19,660 nucleotides of DNA from an uncultured Blautia sp. GTDB lineage: Bacteria; Bacillota; Clostridia; Lachnospirales; Lachnospiraceae. Shown here piece after piece: positions 1 to 7,279 of the stretch (its first letter is position 1; the number at the start of each line of letters is the position of its first letter). Location of the stretch: assembly GCA_934402155.1 (NCBI GenBank), contig CAKRTP010000023.1:1-19660 (forward strand), read 5' to 3'. Position numbers and translations under genes: made by a program. Below the pieces are notes generated by a model that did not search any database, was not told where the DNA came from, and saw nothing but the letters and a program-made list of their open reading frames with translations.

Positions 1-539
1 TCCTGAAGCTGCTGCTTTAATGATACCACATCTTCCACATATAAAAAAGGAATTCTGTACACAGAACCCATAGTTGCACGGATCACCTTAGGATTCGTGA
101 TATCCACACAGGTCTTTGTAAGAAAAACACCGCTGACTCCTGCACCTTCACCGGTTCTTATGATCGTTCCGGCATTGCCGGGATCCTGAAGATCCTCCAG
201 AACCATGATCAGAGGATTTTTTTCCCTGAAAAGATCCTCCATCTGATAAGACGGCTGTCTGAGAACTGTAAGAATTCCCTGCGGAGTCTGTGTATCACAC
301 ATCTGCCTGAAAACACTGTTCTCTACAGCTTCCCACGAAAATCTATGGACTTTCTGCATGACTTCTTCATCTTCAAGCATAGACTCTGCCACATAAATCC
401 TGTCGATCAGATTCTCCGGGGCTTCCAGAAACATCTTTCTGCCTTCCGCCACAAAAAGTTTCTGTTCCCTCCTGGCCTTCGCCTTCTGATTTAATTTTAT
501 GATGTTTTTAACCTGTGTATTCTGTGCACTGGTAATCAT
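1..539 (-). CDS. SpoU/TrmH-family RNA 2'-O-ribose methyltransferase (C-terminal part outside window)
   Basis: This gene encodes a predicted S-adenosylmethionine-dependent RNA ribose methyltransferase acting on rRNA or tRNA. I translated 179 residues from an ATG at 539, preceded by AAGGAG about 6 nt upstream; the frame runs off the left edge. Residues 1-100 resemble the SpoU substrate-binding domain (it opens MITSAQNTQVKNIIKL). The SPOUT catalytic domain begins near residue 108, with conserved stretches QDPGNAGTIIRTGEGAG (118-134) and NPKVIRATMGSVYRIP (149-164). The last motif, which forms the C-terminal knot and SAM site, is not in the window, so completeness cannot be judged. The gene lies 65 nt after pfkA on the same strand and is probably cotranscribed with it. 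The exact RNA target cannot be read from the sequence. Confidence 0.9.
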   Translation of the reverse strand, partial: MITSAQNTQVKNIIKLNQKAKARREQKLFVAEGRKMFLEAPENLIDRIYVAESMLEDEEVMQKVHRFSWEAVENSVFRQMCDTQTPQGILTVLRQPSYQMEDLFREKNPLIMVLEDLQDPGNAGTIIRTGEGAGVSGVFLTKTCVDITNPKVIRATMGSVYRIPFLYVEDVVSLKQQLQ

Positions 540-560
540 AATCTCTCCTTTAATCTGAAA

Positions 561-586
561 CGGAGACCGCCTGACGGTGGCCTCCG
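561..586 (-). terminator. Hairpin between pfkA and the methyltransferase gene, possible weak terminator
   Basis: On the minus strand CGGAG pairs with CTCCG, and inside that ACCG pairs with CGGT, with a 3-nt bulge (GCC) and a 5-nt loop. Only TTTCAG follows, so the U-tract is poor. It may attenuate transcription or stabilise the pfkA 3' end rather than stop transcription fully. Confidence 0.3.
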
Positions 587-604
587 CTTAAAAATACGCA
601 TTTA

Positions 605-1594
605 TTATTTATTGTAATTGTGAGAAAGAGAATTACATACCTCCCACATATATGGAGATACGTCTTTCTGCATAGCCAGAGCTTCATTGATATCGAAGTC
701 CATAAACTCACCATGACGATATCCTACAACTCGACAGGATTTTCCTTCTTTCAGAAGATCTACTGCAAGAGCTCCCATCATGGACGCATATACACGGTCT
801 TTACATGTCGGATTACCGCCACGCTGCATGTGACCAAGAATTGTTGCACGAGTCTCGATACCTGTAGCAGCCTCGATACGTCTTGCCATTGCCTCAGAAT
901 GTCCAATACCCTCTGCATTAACAATGATATGATGTTTCTTTCCTGCTTTACGGCTTGCAATAATATTGTTGATCAGCTTCTGCTCATCGTAGTCATATTT
1001 CTCAGGAATCAGAACATCCTCTGCGCCGTTTGCGATACCACACCACATAGCAAGATATCCTGCATTACGTCCCATAACCTCAATAATACTGCATCTCTCA
1101 TGAGAAGTAGAAGTATCACGAACCTTGTCGATTGCTTCCATAGCTGTATTTACTGCTGTATCAAATCCAATTGTATACTCTGTGCAGGCAATATCCAGGT
1201 CGATAGTACCAGGAACACCAATTGTATTAACGCCAAGATTAGCCAGTTTCTGTGCACCTGCAAAAGAACCGTCTCCACCGATTACTACCAGTCCGTCGAT
1301 TCCATGTTTTCTGCAGATTTCAGCACCTCTCTCCTGACCTTCCACTGTACGGAACTCCGCACATCTTGCTGTATAAAGAATTGTACCGCCTCGTTCGATT
1401 GTATCAGATACGTCTCTGGCAGTCATATCAACGATTTCTTCGTTCAGAAGACCATTGTATCCCTTATAAATACCTTTGACATTAAGTCCACTGCTGAGAC
1501 CTCTTCTTACAACTGCACGAATCGCAGCGTTCATTCCCGGAGCATCACCTCCGCTTGTGAGTACACCGATGGTTTTTATCTGTTTCTCTGCCAT
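605..1594 (-). CDS. pfkA: ATP-dependent 6-phosphofructokinase
   Basis: The enzyme phosphorylates fructose 6-phosphate to fructose 1,6-bisphosphate, the committed step of glycolysis, in the cytoplasm. The protein is 329 residues, normal for bacterial PfkA. Visible motifs are the N-terminal nucleotide-binding LTSGGDAPGMNAA (12-24), GGDGS in the ATP loop, PGTID containing the catalytic aspartate, EVMGR and GHMQRGG. The Gly in GGDGS and the Gly in PGTID are those of ATP-using enzymes; PPi-using ones carry Asp and Lys there. The catalytic loop reads TIDLD where E. coli has TIDND. I chose the ATG at 1594 because GGAGG lies 8 nt upstream; an ATG at 1609 overlaps the ribosome binding site and gives a spurious MEERI extension. 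The gene follows dnaE, and a candidate promoter and hairpin precede it. Confidence 0.97.
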   Translation of the reverse strand: MAEKQIKTIGVLTSGGDAPGMNAAIRAVVRRGLSSGLNVKGIYKGYNGLLNEEIVDMTARDVSDTIERGGTILYTARCAEFRTVEGQERGAEICRKHGIDGLVVIGGDGSFAGAQKLANLGVNTIGVPGTIDLDIACTEYTIGFDTAVNTAMEAIDKVRDTSTSHERCSIIEVMGRNAGYLAMWCGIANGAEDVLIPEKYDYDEQKLINNIIASRKAGKKHHIIVNAEGIGHSEAMARRIEAATGIETRATILGHMQRGGNPTCKDRVYASMMGALAVDLLKEGKSCRVVGYRHGEFMDFDINEALAMQKDVSPYMWEVCNSLSHNYNK

Positions 1595-1613
1595 GATTCT
1601 TTCCTCCATCTCC

Positions 1614-1637
1614 AGATTTCCATATAATAGGAAATCT
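1614..1637 (-). promoter_or_regulatory. Perfect inverted repeat in the pfkA leader
   Basis: AGATTTCC, an 8-nt loop TATTATAT, then GGAAATCT gives a perfect 8-bp stem directly upstream of the pfkA ribosome binding site. It could be a leader hairpin affecting translation or mRNA stability, or a protein-binding palindrome. No U-tract follows, so it is not an intrinsic terminator. Confidence 0.5.
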
Positions 1638-1668
1638 TAGTTATCTGTTCTACACATATTCGTTGTAT

Positions 1669-1697
1669 AGTGTAAAGCATTTTTAGAAGTTTTTCAA
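1669..1697 (-). promoter_or_regulatory. Candidate promoter for pfkA
   Basis: On the minus strand TTGAAA (1692-1697) and TACACT (1669-1674) are separated by 17 nt. They match the sigma-A consensus at 5 of 6 and 4 of 6 positions. The -35 element lies in the last codons of dnaE. Transcription would start near 1661 and include the inverted repeat at 1614-1637. Supported by base pattern only. Confidence 0.4.
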
Positions 1698-4600
1698 TAC
1701 TCTTTCCACAAGTTTAACGTTGGATTCCCCATATTTTTTCTTTAATTCATCCTGAATTTCTTTCGTGATCTGAATACGATATCCTGCCGGAAGACGTTTC
1801 ATTGCCTTGACATCTTGCAGATAAATCACAACGGCCGAAGTTCCCGGTATCTCCTTAAGAAAGCTCTGAAGCTCCTGCTCTGCCACACTGTATTCTGCCT
1901 TATCCTTAAACTGTATCCAGATTTCTTTCGGAATATCCTCAAAAGAGTGAACTTTCTCGAGGATCAGTTTACTTGGCCGGTCATCTTCCGCATTGACACG
2001 TCCCTGAATAAATACTCTGGCATCATCTGTGATCAGCGTCTGCCATTTCTCATAATCACGCGGAAAGACAACAACTTCCACCGTTCCTACAAGATCCTCG
2101 ACTGTCAGAAATGCCATAACCTTATTGGTTCTTGTATATTTTATCGTTCTCTCCGTGACCATTCCACCTATAATGACTTTCTGTCCGTCATAGACTTTCG
2201 GAAGACCGCTCTCTTCATCCGGCTGAAAATCAGTTGTTTTTGCGGAAATCATCTTATCCATGATTTCGCGATAGCTCTCCAGAGGATGTCCACTCAGATA
2301 AATTCCAAGAACTTCTTTTTCAAAGGCAAGGATCATTTCTTTATCATATTCATCTACATCAGGCATGCGGATTTCAAAGTCTTTCTTATCTTCTTCACTG
2401 ACCAGGTCAAAAAGACTCATCTGACCTGCAAAAGAATTCTTCTTTTCCTGTGCTATGCTGTCCACGATCCGCCCATAAACATTCATCTTCTGGCGACGGT
2501 TTCCTTCCAGACAGTCAAGTGCACCTGCCTTGATAAAGTTTTCGATTGCACGCTTATTAACGGTTCCGGTAAGTCTCTCAATAAAATCTTTGAGCGAACG
2601 ATAAATTCCATTTTTTTCTCTCTCTTCAACCAGTGCATTAATAACCGGGCGACCTACACTCTTGATTGCAGAAAGTCCATAACGGATCGCGCCATGATCG
2701 ACGGAAAAACCATAAATTCCACAGTTTACATCCGGAGGTAAGATACTGATTCCCATTTGACGGCAGACCTGGATATACTCAGCCACTTTGTTCGGCATTT
2801 CTATAACAGATGTCATAAGGGCAGCCATAAATTCTACCGGATGATAGTATTTCAGAAATGCAGTCTGATAAGAAACTACCGCATACGCAGCAGCATGCGA
2901 TTTGTTAAACGCATACTTTGCAAAATCCGTCATATCATCATAAATCTTATTTGCAGTCTGCTCAGAAATCCCATTTGCAATACATCCTGGAACTCCTTCC
3001 GCCTCATTACCGTAAACAAAATTCTGGCGTTCTTTTTCCATCACTGCAGCCTTTTTCTTTGACATTGCACGGCGCACCAGGTCACTTCGTCCCAGGGTAT
3101 ATCCTGCAAGGCTGCGGACGATCTGCATAACCTGTTCCTGATATACTATACACCCATAAGTAGGTTTCAGGATCGGCTCCAGCTGCGGACAGTCATACTG
3201 GATTGTATCAGGATGATTTTTGCCCCGGATATACTGTGGAATGAAATCCATCGGTCCCGGACGATACAGGGAAATTCCCGCGATAACATCTTCAAGGCTC
3301 TGTGGCTTCAGTTCTTTCATGAAGTTCTTCATACCGGCACTTTCCAGCTGGAACACTCCATCCGAACGACCGGTTCCCAGTGAATCAAGAACCTTTTTGT
3401 CGTTATAATCAATCTTCTGCATATCCAGATGTACACCCGTATCCTGCTCGATCAGATGTACTGCATTCTGAATAACCGTCAGCGTGCGGAGTCCCAGAAA
3501 ATCCATCTTGAGAAGCCCCAGTTCTTCCAAAGTGGTCATGGTAAACTGTGTAACGATCGAACCATCCTGTGCTCTTGAAAGCGGCACATATTCTGAGACA
3601 TCCTTCTGGCTGATCACAACACCCGCTGCATGCATGGAAGTATGCCGAGGCAGTCCCTCCAGTCTTCTGGCTGTATCGATCAGATCATGGATTTCCGGCT
3701 GCTCTTCATAGGTTTTCTTTAATTCCGGATTCATCTTGAGGGCTTTATCGATCGTGATATTCAGCTCCTGCGGAATCATTTTGGCGATCGTATCCACCTG
3801 TGCATAGGGAAGATCCATCACCCGGCCCACATCACGGATAACACCACGAGCTGCAAGTGTACCAAAAGTAACAATCTGAACCACACAGTCATCGCCGTAT
3901 TTCCGTCTGACATAATCAATAACTTCCTGTCTTCTTTCAAAACAGAAATCCACATCAATATCCGGCATCGAAACTCGCTCCGGATTCAAAAAACGTTCAA
4001 ACAGAAGATCATAACGAATCGGATCAAGCTGTGTGATTCCAAGCGTATAAGCAACCAGACTTCCCGCTGCGGATCCACGTCCCGGACCTACCATAATGTC
4101 ATGCTCCCGTGCATACCGGATAAAATCCCATACGATCAGAAAATAATCTACATATCCCATATTTTTGATCGTGGAAAGTTCGTAATTCAGACGTTCCGTC
4201 AGTTCTTCTGTAACTGACGGATAACGTTCTTCCAGTCCTTTGAAACACAGTTCATTCAGATATTCCCACGAAGTATATCCTTCCGGAACATCAAATTTCG
4301 GCAGTTTTGTAACACCAAATTCAATCTCCACATGACATCTCTGTGCGATCTTATGTGTATTCTCCAGTGCTTCTGTCGCATATGGAAAAAGTCTCTCCAT
4401 TTCCTCAGGAGACTTCACATAATACTGACCACCCTCATAACGCATTCTGTTTTCATCTGACAGTTTTTTTCCTGTCTGAAGACACAGGAGTACATCATGC
4501 GGCTGTGCATCTTCTGCCAGCGTGTAGTGGACATCATTCGTTGCAACCAGCTCAATTCCCGTCTCGCGATGCATCTTAAGAAGCTGCTGGTTTACATTCT

Positions 4601-5150
4601 GCTGCTCCGGTATCCCATGATCCTGCAATTCCAGGAAAAAATTTCCCTTTCCAAAAATATCCTGATATCGCAGCGCGGCTGCTTTCGCATCCTCATACAT
4701 TCCTCTTGTAAGATAACGTGCCACTTCACCCGCAAGACACGCGCTTAATGCGATCAGACCTTCATGATATTTTTCAAGAAGCTGCAGATCCACTCGTGGT
4801 TTATAATAAAATCCCTCCACAAAACTCTTGGAAACAATCTTCATCAGATTGGCATAACCCTGATTATTTTCTGCCAGAAGAACCAAATGATAGTAACGGT
4901 CATCTCCGCTTCCTATCTCACGGTCAAAACGAGAAGCCGGTGCCACATAAACCTCACAGCCAAGAACAGGATTAATTCCTGCTTCCCTTGCTGCACGATA
5001 AAAATCGATCACTCCATACATTACTCCATGATCTGTGATCGCAGCACTATCCATACCCAGCTCTTTTACTCTGTTCACATACTCCCGGATTTTGTTTGAA
5101 CCATCCAGAAGACTGTATTCCGTATGAACATGAAGATGTGTAAAATTCAT
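1683..5150 (-). CDS. dnaE: DNA polymerase III alpha subunit
   Basis: This is a replicative C-family DNA polymerase of 1155 residues, the usual DnaE1 length. An N-terminal PHP domain starts at HLHVHTEYSLLDG (5-17) and continues through DHG (40-42) and NDVHY (205-209). The palm contains GPGRGSAAGS (355-364), PDIDVDF (396-402) with the two catalytic aspartates, and MDFLG near 549-553, which supplies the third. A helix-hairpin-helix-like segment follows near 860-880, and an OB-fold (IIGGMVTERTIKYTRTNK) near residue 1000. The PHP metal ligands look intact (HxH, DH, DxH), unlike E. coli DnaE where the last pair reads DVR. The domain order is DnaE rather than PolC, which Gram-positives encode separately. 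The ATG at 5150 has AAAGGA about 8 nt upstream. It lies 31 nt after cvfB. Confidence 0.97.
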   Translation of the reverse strand: MNFTHLHVHTEYSLLDGSNKIREYVNRVKELGMDSAAITDHGVMYGVIDFYRAAREAGINPVLGCEVYVAPASRFDREIGSGDDRYYHLVLLAENNQGYANLMKIVSKSFVEGFYYKPRVDLQLLEKYHEGLIALSACLAGEVARYLTRGMYEDAKAAALRYQDIFGKGNFFLELQDHGIPEQQNVNQQLLKMHRETGIELVATNDVHYTLAEDAQPHDVLLCLQTGKKLSDENRMRYEGGQYYVKSPEEMERLFPYATEALENTHKIAQRCHVEIEFGVTKLPKFDVPEGYTSWEYLNELCFKGLEERYPSVTEELTERLNYELSTIKNMGYVDYFLIVWDFIRYAREHDIMVGPGRGSAAGSLVAYTLGITQLDPIRYDLLFERFLNPERVSMPDIDVDFCFERRQEVIDYVRRKYGDDCVVQIVTFGTLAARGVIRDVGRVMDLPYAQVDTIAKMIPQELNITIDKALKMNPELKKTYEEQPEIHDLIDTARRLEGLPRHTSMHAAGVVISQKDVSEYVPLSRAQDGSIVTQFTMTTLEELGLLKMDFLGLRTLTVIQNAVHLIEQDTGVHLDMQKIDYNDKKVLDSLGTGRSDGVFQLESAGMKNFMKELKPQSLEDVIAGISLYRPGPMDFIPQYIRGKNHPDTIQYDCPQLEPILKPTYGCIVYQEQVMQIVRSLAGYTLGRSDLVRRAMSKKKAAVMEKERQNFVYGNEAEGVPGCIANGISEQTANKIYDDMTDFAKYAFNKSHAAAYAVVSYQTAFLKYYHPVEFMAALMTSVIEMPNKVAEYIQVCRQMGISILPPDVNCGIYGFSVDHGAIRYGLSAIKSVGRPVINALVEEREKNGIYRSLKDFIERLTGTVNKRAIENFIKAGALDCLEGNRRQKMNVYGRIVDSIAQEKKNSFAGQMSLFDLVSEEDKKDFEIRMPDVDEYDKEMILAFEKEVLGIYLSGHPLESYREIMDKMISAKTTDFQPDEESGLPKVYDGQKVIIGGMVTERTIKYTRTNKVMAFLTVEDLVGTVEVVVFPRDYEKWQTLITDDARVFIQGRVNAEDDRPSKLILEKVHSFEDIPKEIWIQFKDKAEYSVAEQELQSFLKEIPGTSAVVIYLQDVKAMKRLPAGYRIQITKEIQDELKKKYGESNVKLVERVLKNF

Positions 5151-5181
5151 ATCTTTTATCCTTTACTATATCTTCGACCGG

Positions 5182-6024
5182 TTATTTAACAATATAGATA
5201 CGACGGTCTTTGATTTCAATCTTGCCTTCCTTAAGAAGATGTCCGACTGCTCGTTTAAATGCATTCTTACTCAGCCCGAACTCTCTTTTGATAACTTCCG
5301 GTGAAGCCTTGTCATCAAAAGGAAGAACTCCTGCAAATTCCTCGATGATACTGAATACACTTTCTGCATCTTCATTGATCTGGATATATGCCTCTTCACG
5401 ATCACTGACATCCATTTTTCCATCCTCTTTGACCTTTGTCACACGAAGATCAAGAACTGTTCCCGGACGATATTTTCCCTTTGCCTCTCTCGCCGGGATC
5501 AGTGCAGAATATTTATTATCTACCGCAACAAAAACACCAAAATTGTCACTGATCTGATAAACTCTGCCTTTTACGCGTTCACCTTCTTTGTAAGGTGTCT
5601 CCTTTGAAAGATATGGGTATACCTTCATTGTTGCACAAAGTCTGCTGCTCTTATCTACATAAACAGCAACCAGACATTCCTGCCCTTCAAAAATTCTTGT
5701 TGTCTGCTCATGATATGGCAGAAGCAGATCTTTTTCCAGGCCCCAGTCAAGAAATGCACCTATTTTTGTCACCTGTTTTACCCTGAGAAGTCCCGTTTCG
5801 CCAACTGTAAGACGTGGCTCATTTGTTGTAGCGATCATTCGATCCTGTGAATCCTTATAAATAAAAACCTCCAGTTTATCACCGGCTTTGGTACCCGCCG
5901 GAACCTGCTTTGCCGGAAGCAGTACCTGATGCTTTGTATCCGCGTTCATATCCTCCGCCAGGTACACACCAAAATCTACTGTTTTCACTACCTGAAGTGT
6001 CTGTTTTTTTCCTAATTCGATCAT
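5182..6024 (-). CDS. cvfB: CvfB/YitL-family S1-like RNA-binding protein
   Basis: The 280-residue protein matches the CvfB family: tandem S1-like OB-fold domains followed by a C-terminal winged helix. S1-like repeats are visible around residues 1-60, 65-130 (TGLLRVKQVTKIGAFLDWGL) and 140-205 (GRVYQISDNFGVFVAVD). The last 60 residues (FGLSKNAFKRAVGHLLKEG) look like the winged helix. CvfB proteins bind RNA and are linked to post-transcriptional control of virulence and stress genes in staphylococci; a role here is inference. I chose the ATG at 6024 because GGAGG ends 5 nt upstream. A longer frame opens at a TTG at 6036, but that codon overlaps the ribosome binding site. It is probably the first gene of the cvfB-dnaE-pfkA cluster. 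Confidence 0.9.
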   Translation of the reverse strand: MIELGKKQTLQVVKTVDFGVYLAEDMNADTKHQVLLPAKQVPAGTKAGDKLEVFIYKDSQDRMIATTNEPRLTVGETGLLRVKQVTKIGAFLDWGLEKDLLLPYHEQTTRIFEGQECLVAVYVDKSSRLCATMKVYPYLSKETPYKEGERVKGRVYQISDNFGVFVAVDNKYSALIPAREAKGKYRPGTVLDLRVTKVKEDGKMDVSDREEAYIQINEDAESVFSIIEEFAGVLPFDDKASPEVIKREFGLSKNAFKRAVGHLLKEGKIEIKDRRIYIVK

Positions 6025-6045
6025 CTTTACCTCCAATATGCCAGA

Positions 6046-6062
6046 CGGAGCTTCGCACTCCG
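6046..6062 (-). promoter_or_regulatory. Small hairpin in the cvfB leader
   Basis: CGGAG and CTCCG (minus strand) form a 5-bp stem with a 7-nt loop about 12 nt upstream of the cvfB ribosome binding site. It is the only GC-rich element of the leader. Function unknown; short enough to be chance. Confidence 0.25.
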
Positions 6063-6157
6063 CCTTCGTTACCTGCTCATAACCAAATGACTGCTTTGCA
6101 GCTTCAAGTCAGACAGATATTTGCAGGATTATTTTCACCTTCCTGATTTGTCGTTTA

Positions 6158-6186
6158 ATTGTACCACAGAAAAACATTTATGAATA
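6158..6186 (-). promoter_or_regulatory. Candidate promoter for cvfB-dnaE
   Basis: The minus strand carries TACAAT (6158-6163), preceded by TG one base upstream as in an extended -10 (TGTGGTACAAT). A weak -35 TATTCA (6181-6186) lies 17 nt away. It sits between the terminator of the sugar operon and the cvfB start, where a promoter is expected. The rest of the 265-nt gap is AT-rich, with no further gene visible. Confidence 0.45.
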
Positions 6187-6239
6187 TAAAAAAGGATGAT
6201 CTTCTTAATATTTCATGTTTCCCCACCTTGGAATACAGC

Positions 6240-6276
6240 AAAACGTGCTGTACGATTTCTCTGTACAGCACGTTTT
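6240..6276 (-). terminator. Intrinsic terminator at the end of the sugar operon
   Basis: AAAACGTGCTGTAC and GTACAGCACGTTTT form a perfect 14-bp inverted repeat with a 9-nt loop, 13 nt after the oxidoreductase stop codon. The stem is flanked by A4 and T4, so it could work in both directions. A third partial copy (GCTGTA, 6234-6239) follows on the minus strand and could compete for pairing. Confidence 0.85.
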
Positions 6277-6289
6277 CTATATTTTCTGA

Positions 6290-7261
6290 TCATTCCATAA
6301 CCGGTATCTCATATCCCCAGGATGCTCTCATCTCATCCATGATCTTCATCACGCGGATTGTTTCTTTATGCGGCATTTCCGGACATTCCAGTCTGCCTTC
6401 CTCAATTGCTTTTCTGCATGCCTCTACTTCATATTCATAACCTGAAATCTGTTCCGGTGGAATAATTGAAGTAACTTTTTTATAATTTTCATCAAACACT
6501 CTGATTTCTTCCGGATTGTTGATATTTGTAATCTCAATATAACCCCTGGTTCCAAAAATTGTCCCCTGTCGATTCTGCACCGCATGAACATTGCACTGCA
6601 TAGCTGCTGTCTTTCCACCCGCAAATGTCATATTAATATTATCTATCATATCAACACCATCTTTAAAAACAGCCTCCGAATGAACCCTCTCCAGATTCTC
6701 TCCGAAAATCATACTTGCAAAATTCACCAGATATACCCCGACATCCAGCAATGCTCCACCGGCAAGTTTCGGATCCCAGATCCTTTTTACCTGACTGAGT
6801 TCATATCCCAGATTCGCTGTCAGAGAAGTAACTTCTCCAATCACACCATCCTCAATAAGTTTATTTATCATATTTCTGGACGGCATATATCTTGTCCAGA
6901 TTGCCTCTGTGAGAAGAAGCTTTTTTTCCTCTGCAAGCCTCAGTATTTCCTCTGCCTGCTCCGCATTTACAGTAAATGCCTTTTCACAAAGTACATGCTT
7001 TCCTGCCTCCAGGCACATCTTTGCACATTTATAATGATGTGAATGCGGTGTTGCTATATAGACAAGTTCTACTTCCGGATCTTTCAGCATTTCCTCATAC
7101 GAACCATAAAATTTCGTAAATCCATATTCCTCTGCAAACTTCTCTGCCCTGTCTTTATCTCTTGCTGCAATGGCATACGCTTCTACATCGTTCATTTTTG
7201 TAATTGTAGCAGCCATTTTATTTGCAATGGCACCAGCTCCCATGATCGCCATTTTTAACAT
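6290..7261 (-). CDS. Gfo/Idh/MocA-family NAD(P)-dependent sugar oxidoreductase
   Basis: The 323-residue protein has the two-domain Gfo/Idh/MocA architecture. The N-terminal Rossmann fold has GAGAIA (8-13). CEKAF (92-96) contains the catalytic lysine K94, in the usual EKP position but with Ala for Pro. WTRYMPS (122-128) and LLDVGVY (171-177) resemble dimeric dihydrodiol dehydrogenase and D-xylose dehydrogenase relatives, in which the tyrosine of DxGxY is catalytic. It probably oxidises a hydroxyl of a pyranose or polyol, or reduces a keto-sugar; the substrate is unknown. It is the last gene of the sugar operon, 18 nt after the kinase, with AAAGGGG just after the kinase stop as ribosome binding site, and is followed by a strong terminator. 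Family certain; role inferred from context. Confidence 0.9.
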   Translation of the reverse strand: MLKMAIMGAGAIANKMAATITKMNDVEAYAIAARDKDRAEKFAEEYGFTKFYGSYEEMLKDPEVELVYIATPHSHHYKCAKMCLEAGKHVLCEKAFTVNAEQAEEILRLAEEKKLLLTEAIWTRYMPSRNMINKLIEDGVIGEVTSLTANLGYELSQVKRIWDPKLAGGALLDVGVYLVNFASMIFGENLERVHSEAVFKDGVDMIDNINMTFAGGKTAAMQCNVHAVQNRQGTIFGTRGYIEITNINNPEEIRVFDENYKKVTSIIPPEQISGYEYEVEACRKAIEEGRLECPEMPHKETIRVMKIMDEMRASWGYEIPVME

Positions 7262-7279
7262 ATTAAACTACATCCCCTT

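Noticed and set aside
620..1627. Long open frame on the plus strand opposite pfkA
   Set aside because: It is antisense to a clear pfkA, rich in Cys, Ser and Thr in a way typical of shadow frames, and has no family resemblance.
1815..2741. 308-residue open frame on the plus strand opposite dnaE
   Set aside because: It mirrors codon bias of dnaE on the other strand, has no recognisable domain and no good ribosome binding site.
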